A stretch of 8,625 bases of DNA, taken from assembly GCA_017399665.1 (NCBI GenBank), contig JAFQBR010000124.1, forward strand, positions 1-8,625, written 5' to 3'. Below the pieces are notes generated by a model, which was not told where the DNA came from, searched no databases, and worked only from the letters and a program-made list of their open reading frames with translations. The stretch comes from Clostridia bacterium (lineage in GTDB: Bacteria; Bacillota_A; Clostridia; Christensenellales; Borkfalkiaceae). The translations under genes and the position numbers were made by a program. Positions 1 to 5,018 of this stretch are shown here, piece by piece (the first letter of the stretch is position 1; each line of letters starts with the position of its first letter).

Positions 1-190
1 AGTTGCGCTCCCTGCGGTTAAAAACAAAACGCCGAGTTTGACACGCTTGCATCTAAAACTTATTACATAAGCTTTATCTACTTCGTTATTGGCATAAAAA
101 TTTACGTTTTGGCTCAGTTACGTACGATAGTTGCGCGTCTTTCGCCAAATCCGCATTTTTAAGCCACAACTTGCATCTAAACCTTATTTA
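1..190. repeat. Degenerate intergenic repeat, two diverged copies
   Basis: No reading frame of useful length crosses bases 1-326. Two blocks begin with AGTTGCGC (1-8 and 129-136) and end with CTTGCATCTAAAxCTTATT (46-64 and 170-188), the anchors lying 45 and 41 bases apart. The sequence between the anchors differs. This looks like two worn copies of one dispersed non-coding element and not like a decayed gene. The copy at base 1 may continue beyond the window. The function is unknown. The rest of this gap (190-326) is AT-rich and contains only a G-rich tract at 290-298. Confidence 0.4.
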
Positions 191-326
191 CAATAAAACT
201 TGCTATTTTAGAATATCGGCAAAAGCTTGTGCTTGCCTTTGGTTGTGAATGTAAGAACAGTTTTTTTATTTCGTTATAAATTATAAAAAGAGGGGGAGCG
301 GTTTTTTAAATCGCCAGTTTAGGGGA

Positions 327-1583
327 ATGAAAATTAAGCAAATTAAAAAGAGTTATAGTGAGGTTATGGCTTTGCCGCAAGCTAAACACTATAACCCAAA
401 AAGACCGGGGTGGCTTTTTCCCACTCTTGTAAGACTTCTTTCTGTGGGTGTTTTAAGAAAAACGCAGTTCGAATATTCCACAGATTATGCAGAAATTTTG
501 GATAAAGGGCCTTGCCTAATTCTTATGAATCACAGCTCTTTTATAGACCTGCAAATGGCATCCAAAATACTTTATCCAAGAAAATACAATATTGTTTGTA
601 CAACGGACGGATTGGTTGGTAAAAAATGGCTTATGCAAAGGCTTGGCTGTTTTCCCACTAAAAAATTTGTTTCCGATATGACGCTTATTCGTGATATAAA
701 GTACGCGCTTAATAACGGAACTCACGTGCTAATGTATCCAGAGGCAGGTTATTCTTTCGACGGCAGAAGCACTCCGCTACCAAAAAGGCTGGGCGCGTTT
801 ATAAAAATGCTTAACGTTCCCGTTGTAACAATTATTACAAACGGCGCTTTTGCTTATCAACCGCTGTATAACGGGCTTATTAAAAGAAAAGTAAAAACAA
901 GCGCTCACGTTAAATGCTTGTTTACTAAAGGTCAAACGCAAAAGCTTACAACAGAAGAGCTTTCTGCAAAAATAGAAGAAGATTTTTCTTTTGATAATTT
1001 TAAGCATCAGCAAGAAAACATGATAAAAATAGACCACCCAAAACGTGCGGAAGGTCTAGAGCGTATTTTATATAAATGTCCGCATTGTAAAACGGAAAAT
1101 AAAATGGTGGGAAAGGGCGCAGATATTGAGTGTAAAGAGTGTGGCAAGAGCTATACTCTTACCGAATACGGCTTTTTAAGCGCTAAATCGGGCGAAACGG
1201 AATTTAAACATATTCCCGATTGGTTTGAATGGCAACGCGAAGAGGTAAAGCGCGAAATTATGCAAGGCGAATACTTGCTTGATACAGAAGTTAGTATTGG
1301 GCTTATGGTGGACTACAAGGGGCTTTATATGGTTGGCAAGGGTAGGCTTATGCATAACAAAGAAGGCTTTATGTTAACGGGAGCTAAGAATCAGTTAAAC
1401 TATACTCAGCCTGTAATGGCATCTTATACCTTAAACTCTGACTTTTTCTGGTACGAAATTGGCGACGTTATAGGTATTGGTAATAACGACTGTTTATATT
1501 ACTGTTTCCCGCCAAAAGGCGTAAGCGTTTGTAAGGCAAGACTTGCAACCGAAGAACTTTACAAACTAGCAAAACAAAAATAA
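327..1583 (+). CDS. PlsC-like 1-acylglycerol-3-phosphate acyltransferase with zinc ribbon
   Basis: Probably transfers an acyl chain to a glycerolipid such as lysophosphatidic acid at the inner face of the membrane. The 418-residue protein carries the HX4D acyltransferase motif at residues 69-74 (NHSSFID) and the second conserved block YPEAG at 137-141. A four-cysteine zinc ribbon follows (C251, C254, C269, C272), and then a C-terminal region of about 140 residues (277-418) that is rich in aromatic and beta-prone residues and that I do not recognise. Ordinary PlsC proteins are about 240 residues, so the ribbon and tail are additions. The start is uncertain: GGGG ends one base before the ATG at 327, and the next Met (366) also has a purine tract only two bases away. 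A better purine tract (289-297) lies about 30 bases upstream with no in-frame start nearby. The gene stands alone on the + strand. The acyltransferase fold is secure; the substrate is inferred. Confidence 0.85.
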   Translation: MKIKQIKKSYSEVMALPQAKHYNPKRPGWLFPTLVRLLSVGVLRKTQFEYSTDYAEILDKGPCLILMNHSSFIDLQMASKILYPRKYNIVCTTDGLVGKKWLMQRLGCFPTKKFVSDMTLIRDIKYALNNGTHVLMYPEAGYSFDGRSTPLPKRLGAFIKMLNVPVVTIITNGAFAYQPLYNGLIKRKVKTSAHVKCLFTKGQTQKLTTEELSAKIEEDFSFDNFKHQQENMIKIDHPKRAEGLERILYKCPHCKTENKMVGKGADIECKECGKSYTLTEYGFLSAKSGETEFKHIPDWFEWQREEVKREIMQGEYLLDTEVSIGLMVDYKGLYMVGKGRLMHNKEGFMLTGAKNQLNYTQPVMASYTLNSDFFWYEIGDVIGIGNNDCLYYCFPPKGVSVCKARLATEELYKLAKQK

Positions 1584-1587
1584 TTAA

Positions 1588-1612
1588 ATAAAAAAAGCCT
1601 GTTTTTGCAGGC
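1588..1612 (-). terminator. Intrinsic terminator, minus strand
   Basis: GCCTG (1597-1601) pairs with CAGGC (1608-1612) around a six-base loop. Read on the minus strand, the stem is followed by a run of seven Ts, while the + strand side has no T-run. It therefore acts as a second stop for the PHP-gene transcript, behind the hairpin at 1627-1672. Confidence 0.6.
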
Positions 1613-1626
1613 CTTAGCAAAATAAT

Positions 1627-1672
1627 AAAAACCGCGAAAGGTGCGTTAATCGACCTATATCGCGGTTTTTTT
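1627..1672. terminator. Bidirectional terminator hairpin, core element E1
   Basis: AAAAACCGCG (1627-1636) pairs with CGCGGTTTTT (1661-1670), and T-runs follow on both strands. It can end both the acyltransferase transcript (+) and the PHP transcript (-). The large loop carries the 13-base core TAATCGACCTATA (1647-1659), and AGGT/ACCT (1639-1642/1653-1656) can pair inside it. Bases 1624-1671 match element E2 at 2828-2875 with three mismatches. Confidence 0.8.
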
Positions 1673-1679
1673 ATTTATT

Positions 1680-2708
1680 TTATTTCAAATCTTCAACAAA
1701 ATATGCGTTAGTGTAAGCGTGTTTACCGTATTTGTCTGTTACGGTTATGCGTACGTATAAATCATTGTCTTGAACGCTAAACTCTGCGCTGGTTATTCCT
1801 TCTTCACTTTCTGCATAACAAACTTCCGTTCTTCTGTGTCCCGTTACAAGAGCAATTTTATTTGCGCTAGAGCAAGCGATATGAATTTTTCCGTCTTCGT
1901 AGTAAAGGTCTAAAATTTCTGGACCTTCAGATGCGTAAAAATAACCCTTTGAAAGTGCGGTAGTAATTGCCGTATATTCAAGCTTTGGCGCTTTAATAAC
2001 TGTAAATCCAACACAAGCGTCGCTATATGGAGAAGTGCTTGGGTGAGAGTTGTGGTTATCGTCTGTTGCAATACAAAAATGCTTTTTGCCCGTGCGTAAA
2101 ATATCGTCGTAAACTCTTTCGTTATAGTCGTCGTATCCAGCAACAATACAGCTTCCGTTAATAATTTCCATTGCATCCATTTGATTATAATGTATGTAAT
2201 CAGAATAATCTTCAATTGACCAAGTGGGGTGGTTATAAGTTACAAAAAATCCATTTTCCCTTGCCGTTTTCATCATATCGTTTATACATTCCGGCGTGTA
2301 AGAGCGAACGTAGTCGGGTAGGTTTTCATCAAACTTTAACTGATCCCTAAACTTAGGTGCGTTGCCGAATAAGTACCATTGACGGTGATAGCAAACCTGC
2401 GTTAAATTATCTGGCTTTAAAGCAATAAGGCACATGTGGCAGGTTTTTATATCACTAAATGGCGTTGGTGTAGGTTTTGCTTGGTTAATTTCCATCTCGT
2501 AGCCGTGAAGGGCAAGGAAGTTTTCGTCGTCTAAATCGCTATGCGAAAGTAAAATATCGTGGTCTGTATATGCAATTACGGAATAGCCGTTTGCCTTATA
2601 TAAATTTTTTACTTCTTCGGGCGAAAGCTTGCCGTCTGAACAGGTTGTGTGACAGTGAAGATTAGCTTTGTAAAAGTTTCCGCTATTTGGCAATAAATAT
2701 TTTTTCAT
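1680..2708 (-). CDS. PHP-domain metal-dependent phosphoesterase
   Basis: A 342-residue stand-alone PHP protein, a family of metal-dependent hydrolases that cleave phosphomonoester or phosphodiester bonds. Metal-binding motifs appear in order: HxH at 18-20 followed by SDG (D25), TDHD at 48-51, GxE at 69-71 (E71), a candidate His at 91, NHP at 159-161 (H160) and DNH at 217-219. The full set suggests an active enzyme. Residues 250-342 form a beta-rich tail beyond the barrel. There is no signal peptide, so it is probably cytoplasmic. AAGGAGAG (2713-2720) precedes the ATG at good spacing, and a promoter lies at 2745-2773, so it is probably transcribed alone. Two hairpins follow the stop. The substrate cannot be read from the sequence; nucleotide, sugar-phosphate and histidinol-phosphate substrates are known in the family. 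Closest in style to the PHP_HisII/TrpH-like group. Confidence 0.85.
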   Translation of the reverse strand: MKKYLLPNSGNFYKANLHCHTTCSDGKLSPEEVKNLYKANGYSVIAYTDHDILLSHSDLDDENFLALHGYEMEINQAKPTPTPFSDIKTCHMCLIALKPDNLTQVCYHRQWYLFGNAPKFRDQLKFDENLPDYVRSYTPECINDMMKTARENGFFVTYNHPTWSIEDYSDYIHYNQMDAMEIINGSCIVAGYDDYNERVYDDILRTGKKHFCIATDDNHNSHPSTSPYSDACVGFTVIKAPKLEYTAITTALSKGYFYASEGPEILDLYYEDGKIHIACSSANKIALVTGHRRTEVCYAESEEGITSAEFSVQDNDLYVRITVTDKYGKHAYTNAYFVEDLK

Positions 2709-2744
2709 AATACTCTCCTTAGGTTAGCAGTTTTGCCGTATATA

Positions 2745-2773
2745 ATATTATCACAAATAAAAAAGATAATCAA
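2745..2773 (-). promoter_or_regulatory. Promoter of the PHP gene
   Basis: Read on the minus strand: -35 TTGATT (2768-2773), 17-base spacer, -10 TAATAT (2745-2750). Transcription would begin near 2738, giving a leader of about 30 bases that includes the AAGGAGAG ribosome site. Confidence 0.65.
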
Positions 2774-2830
2774 TAGTTATGTTAAAAAAGGTAAATTTTT
2801 GTTAAATAATTTTAGACTAGCTTAAAGAAT

Positions 2831-2875
2831 AAAAACCGCAAAAGGCGAGTTAATCGACCTATATCGCGGTTTTTT
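2831..2875. terminator. Bidirectional terminator hairpin, core element E2
   Basis: AAAAACCGC (2831-2839) pairs with GCGGTTTTT (2866-2874), and AGG/CCT can pair inside the loop. The core TAATCGACCTATA is at 2851-2863. On the minus strand it follows the CrtO-like gene and ends in a T-run. It overlaps that gene: the last codons and the TAG stop (2859-2861) lie inside the hairpin. Confidence 0.75.
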
Positions 2876-3416
2876 GTTTTTTATTTTGCTGTTTTTGCAG
2901 TAATTTAACAAGTCTTGGTCGGTTATATCGCTGAACTAAAACAAAGTAGCCGTCTATACAAGCGCTTATTAGTGAGGTTATAATAAAAACCCAAAGCGCG
3001 CCGAAAAAAAGATAGGCAACAATAGGTAAAAAGCTTAACAAAATAATAATTTCATGCACAATTTCTGCTTGGCAGGTTACTTTAATAATGTTTTCCAAAC
3101 TGTTTTTGCGTAAATCGTAGTTTTGTGGCGAGTAAGTTGGGGTATTACGCTTTAATTTTTTTATGTTTAGCGCAGAAAAAAGCTTTTCTTCCCACTTTTT
3201 AGGTTTAAACCATTTTTTAGTGTAATCAACGTTGTTTTTAAGTATTGCATTTACTGCATATCCTACTATAAGGCGCATAGCAAAATGATATAAAAAGGTT
3301 GCGCTAGTTATTAGCAAGCTTAAAAGCAAATCGCTTTCAGTCCATAAGTAAAAAGCAAGCAAAAAAATAAAGATTAGTCCTAAAAACAGGGTGACGTATT
3401 TCATTTTTTTAGCCAT
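2859..3416 (-). CDS. CrtO-like membrane acyltransferase family protein
   Basis: A 185-residue integral membrane protein with hydrophobic segments at about 8-25, 29-52, 122-141 and 143-161. Its layout recalls the glycosyl-4,4'-diaponeurosporenoate acyltransferase (CrtO) family, which acylates staphyloxanthin in Staphylococcus: a KKWFKPKKW block (67-75), an acidic/His stretch AEIVHE (117-122), and the family-like ending VQRYNRPRL (161-169) before a Lys/Gln-rich tail. I matched these from memory of the staphylococcal protein. No other carotenoid gene is in the window, so the real acceptor is probably something else, perhaps a glycolipid or cell-wall sugar. The start is supported by AAGGGGG (3431-3437), although the 14-base gap is long; an in-frame stop just upstream excludes an earlier start. 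It lies 45 bases after the regulator at 3462-3681 and may share its transcript. The stop codon sits inside the terminator. Confidence 0.65.
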   Translation of the reverse strand: MAKKMKYVTLFLGLIFIFLLAFYLWTESDLLLSLLITSATFLYHFAMRLIVGYAVNAILKNNVDYTKKWFKPKKWEEKLFSALNIKKLKRNTPTYSPQNYDLRKNSLENIIKVTCQAEIVHEIIILLSFLPIVAYLFFGALWVFIITSLISACIDGYFVLVQRYNRPRLVKLLQKQQNKKQKTAI

Positions 3417-3444
3417 TTTTGTTAATTATTCCCCCTTTTTTATA

Positions 3445-3475
3445 GTTTAATCGGGTTTTGTTTAATCGTTTAATC
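3445..3475. repeat. Three direct copies of GTTTAATC
   Basis: GTTTAATC occurs at 3445-3452, 3460-3467 and 3468-3475, the last two head to tail. They fall between the CrtO-like gene and the regulator, overlapping the regulator's out-of-frame tail. They could be a direct-repeat binding site for the CrtO-like gene or chance in AT-rich DNA. Confidence 0.35.
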
Positions 3476-3498
3476 CAGCAAAATAATCAACTGAAACT
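3462..3498 (-). other. Out-of-frame C-terminal tail of the XRE regulator
   Basis: In the frame one base ahead of the regulator, the minus strand reads EVSVDYFAGLND and then TAA (3462-3464). This is what XRE proteins usually have at this point (compare the common xVSxDYLLG ending). Its intact coding sense argues that the shift is recent, an assembly error, or bypassed during translation. Confidence 0.65.
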
Positions 3499-3681
3499 TC
3501 AAAAAATTTGAGCCCGAGCAATCAAGTTAGAAAGGGTAGGCTCTCTTAACCCATTTTCCCAAAGGCTTATTATACCTTTGCTAACACCTAACTGTTTTGC
3601 AAGCGCAATTTGTCCAATTTCCTTTTCTAAACGCAGTTGCTTTAATCTTTCAGAAAATTTATTTATGATTTTCATTCCCAT
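3499..3681 (-). CDS. XRE-family helix-turn-helix regulator, frameshifted near its end
   Basis: A 60-residue DNA-binding protein made almost only of a Cro/C1-type HTH: QIALAKQLGVSKGIISLWEN at residues 23-42 is the turn and recognition helix, and REPTLSNL follows as in the family. The fifth helix is cut by a TGA directly after AQIF. If one T of the six-T run (3501-3506) is skipped, reading continues in the family's usual style as EVSVDYFAGLND and stops at 3462-3464, for about 73 residues. This could be a real mutation, a homopolymer error, or +1 slippage on TTT-TGA. No ribosome site precedes the ATG at 3681 or the Met two codons later. Upstream are a -10 box and two matching dyads (3720-3765), so it probably represses itself and the divergent transcript. 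It may be cotranscribed with the CrtO-like gene. Confidence 0.75.
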   Translation of the reverse strand: MGMKIINKFSERLKQLRLEKEIGQIALAKQLGVSKGIISLWENGLREPTLSNLIARAQIF

Positions 3682-3715
3682 ATTTATTTTGGCAGGCTAG
3701 CCTTTTAATGTGTCA

Positions 3716-3721
3716 ATTATC
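3716..3721 (-). promoter_or_regulatory. -10 box of the XRE gene
   Basis: The minus strand reads GATAAT directly after the dyad at 3720-3735. No good -35 lies 16-18 bases upstream. Transcription would start near 3709, about 27 bases before the ATG. TTGACA at 3711-3716 is an alternative -35, but no good -10 follows it. Confidence 0.4.
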
Positions 3722-3735
3722 TCACAAAAGTAAGA
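3720..3735. promoter_or_regulatory. Operator 1, 16-bp dyad
   Basis: TCTCAC-N4-GTAAGA is a palindrome with a single mismatch. It directly abuts the minus-strand GATAAT box, so a bound repressor would block the XRE promoter. Probable binding site of the adjacent XRE protein. Confidence 0.65.
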
Positions 3736-3743
3736 AATAATAC

Positions 3744-3772
3744 TTAATTTCTCACAATAGTAAGAGTATAAT
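3744..3772 (+). promoter_or_regulatory. Promoter of the short divergent transcript
   Basis: A perfect -10 TATAAT (3767-3772) has a weak -35 TTAATT (3744-3749) 17 bases upstream. Operator 2 fills the spacer. Transcription would start near 3779, at the foot of a small hairpin, CTTGC-tctg-GCAAG (3781-3794). Confidence 0.55.
3750..3765. promoter_or_regulatory. Operator 2, 16-bp dyad
   Basis: Same TCTCAC-N4-GTAAGA dyad as operator 1, differing only in the N4 centre (AATA against AAAA). The two lie exactly 30 bp apart, about three helical turns. It ends one base before the + strand TATAAT box, mirroring operator 1 at the opposite promoter. Confidence 0.65.
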
Positions 3773-3819
3773 AATAACATCTTGCTCTGGCAAGAATAAA
3801 ATAAGGGAGATAAGATAAA

Positions 3820-3888
3820 ATGAAACAAAAATCACGCAAAACAAGCGTGATTTTTTGTTGTTTAAAATATCTTGTAACAAGTTGTTAA
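3820..3888 (+). CDS. Possible 22-residue peptide with an internal terminator
   Basis: A 22-codon frame opens behind AAGGGAG (3803-3809), ten bases before the ATG. It begins MKQKSRKTSVIF, basic at first and then hydrophobic with three cysteines, and ends at TAA 3886-3888. The terminator hairpin lies inside it, so most transcripts would end near codon 12 without a stop codon. It overlaps the last codon of ldhA on the other strand by a few bases. I recognise no family. It may be a true small peptide, the leftover 5' end of a lost gene, or an accidental frame beside a regulatory RNA. Confidence 0.25.
   Translation: MKQKSRKTSVIFCCLKYLVTSC
3827..3856. terminator. Bidirectional terminator after ldhA
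   Basis: AAAAATCACGC (3827-3837) pairs perfectly with GCGTGATTTTT (3845-3855) around a seven-base A-rich loop. T-runs follow on both strands, so it ends both ldhA (minus) and the short divergent transcript (+). Confidence 0.85.
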
Positions 3889-4919
3889 AAACACTTGCCG
3901 GTTTTGCAGTCAGTTGCTGTACCGCCTTTAAAGCAAACCTCATTAGGGCATTGACCGCTGTTTTCTATATCGCAAATATTTTGTACCGTTGTTTGGGCAA
4001 TGTTTGCAAGCGCCTCTTCTGTTAAAAAGGCTTGGTGAGAGGTAACTATAACGTTTGGCATAGAGATAAGTCTTGCCAAAGTATCATCTTCCATAATATG
4101 TCCAGAAAGGTCTTCAAAGAAAAAGTCAGACTCTTCTTCGTAAACGTCCAAACAAGCACCGCCAACCTTGCGTTCCTTAATTGCGTTAAGCAATGCCTCT
4201 GAATCTACAAGCGCGCCCCTAGATGTGTTTAGAATAATTACACCTTTTTTGCATTTAGCCAAGGATTTTTCGTTAATAACGTGCTTTGTTTCTTCCGTTA
4301 GTGGGCAATGCAAAGAAATTACGTCGCTGTTTTTAAACAGGGTATCAAGATCAACGTAAGTAACCTTTTCGCCGTCTGCAACCGCAGGGTTTGGAAATTT
4401 ATCGTAAGCCAAAACTTTCATGCCAAAGCCCTTGCAAATATTAATAAACACTTGGCCAATTCGCCCTGTACCAATAACGCCAACAGTTTTGCCGTAAAGG
4501 TCAAAGCCCGTCATGTTGGCAAGGCTAAAGTTAAAATCGCGCGTGCGAATGTATGCCTTGTGAATTCTTCTAATAGAGGTAAGAAGTAGCGCCATAGTAT
4601 GTTCTGCAACCGCGTACGGAGAATATGCTGGCACTCTTACAACGTGTACTTTGCCAAGCGCGTGCTTTACGTCCACGTTATTAAAGCCAGCGCATCTAAG
4701 CGCAATAATGTTAACACCGAATTCTTGCAATCTATCAATAACGGTTGCGTTTATGCTGTCGTTAACAAAAACGCAAACACAGTTATAACCCTTTGCCAAA
4801 TAAACGGTGTCTTCGGTTAGTTTCGTTTCGAAATATTTAACGGTAAAGCCCTTTTCCTTAACGTATTTATCAAATGAAGCTTTATCGTAATTTTTAGCGT
4901 CAAAAAATGCTATTTTCAT
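3885..4919 (-). CDS. ldhA: D-lactate dehydrogenase (NAD-dependent)
   Basis: Reduces pyruvate to D-lactate with NADH, a fermentative step in the cytoplasm that regenerates NAD. The 344-residue protein follows the D-2-hydroxyacid dehydrogenase plan. RCAGFNNVD (75-83) and VPAYSPYAVAEH (96-107) are typical of the LdhA branch. The NAD-binding motif is GxGxxG at 150-155 with D173 closing the second strand, which indicates NAD preference. Catalytic residues are R234 (in NTSRGALVD), E263 and H295 (in SHQAF). E. coli LdhA is 329 residues and ends soon after CPNE; here CPNE (324-327) continues into a tail with cysteines at 324, 329, 338 and 343. AAGGAGT (4927-4933) gives a good start. A dyad at 4934-4964 sits just before the ribosome site. 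No terminator with a T-run separates ygiQ from this gene, so partial read-through is possible. Confidence 0.93.
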   Translation of the reverse strand: MKIAFFDAKNYDKASFDKYVKEKGFTVKYFETKLTEDTVYLAKGYNCVCVFVNDSINATVIDRLQEFGVNIIALRCAGFNNVDVKHALGKVHVVRVPAYSPYAVAEHTMALLLTSIRRIHKAYIRTRDFNFSLANMTGFDLYGKTVGVIGTGRIGQVFINICKGFGMKVLAYDKFPNPAVADGEKVTYVDLDTLFKNSDVISLHCPLTEETKHVINEKSLAKCKKGVIILNTSRGALVDSEALLNAIKERKVGGACLDVYEEESDFFFEDLSGHIMEDDTLARLISMPNVIVTSHQAFLTEEALANIAQTTVQNICDIENSGQCPNEVCFKGGTATDCKTGKCF

Positions 4920-4933
4920 AAAAAATACTCCTT

Positions 4934-4964
4934 GCTATTCACATATTTTAGTGTGCGCAATAGC
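4934..4964 (-). promoter_or_regulatory. Dyad or hairpin in the ldhA leader
   Basis: GCTATT (4934-4939) pairs with AATAGC (4959-4964), and CACA (4940-4943) with TGTG (4952-4955), around an eight-base loop and a three-base bulge. In the mRNA the structure ends one base before AAGGAGT. It could be an operator or an RNA hairpin that affects ribosome access. It does not fit a Rex site, whose half-sites have the opposite order (TTGTGA...TCACAA). Confidence 0.45.
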
Positions 4965-4981
4965 TTGTTTTTTATAACCTG

Positions 4982-5016
4982 AAAGTGGTGGTAATCGACT
5001 TATACGCCCACTTTTT
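4982..5016. repeat. Core hairpin element E3, 3' of ygiQ
   Basis: AAAGTGG (4982-4988) pairs with CCACTTT (5008-5014) around a loop holding the core TAATCGACTTATA (4992-5004). The T-run follows only on the + strand, so it is a poor terminator for the minus-strand ygiQ transcript it follows. The stem sequence is unrelated to that of E1 and E2 while the core is kept. Confidence 0.65.
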
Positions 5017-5018
5017 AA

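Noticed and set aside
1..69. End of a + strand coding region entering from the left
   Set aside because: One frame is open to base 69, but it covers the repeat's conserved end word and reads without any recognisable protein character.
3711..3716. TTGACA as the main -35 of the XRE gene
   Set aside because: A perfect hexamer, but no acceptable -10 follows at 16-18 bases; the -10 next to operator 1 fits the regulatory layout better.
4934..4964. Rex redox-repressor site before ldhA
   Set aside because: The half-sites read CACA...TGTG, the opposite order from the Rex consensus TTGTGA...TCACAA, so I kept it only as an unassigned dyad.
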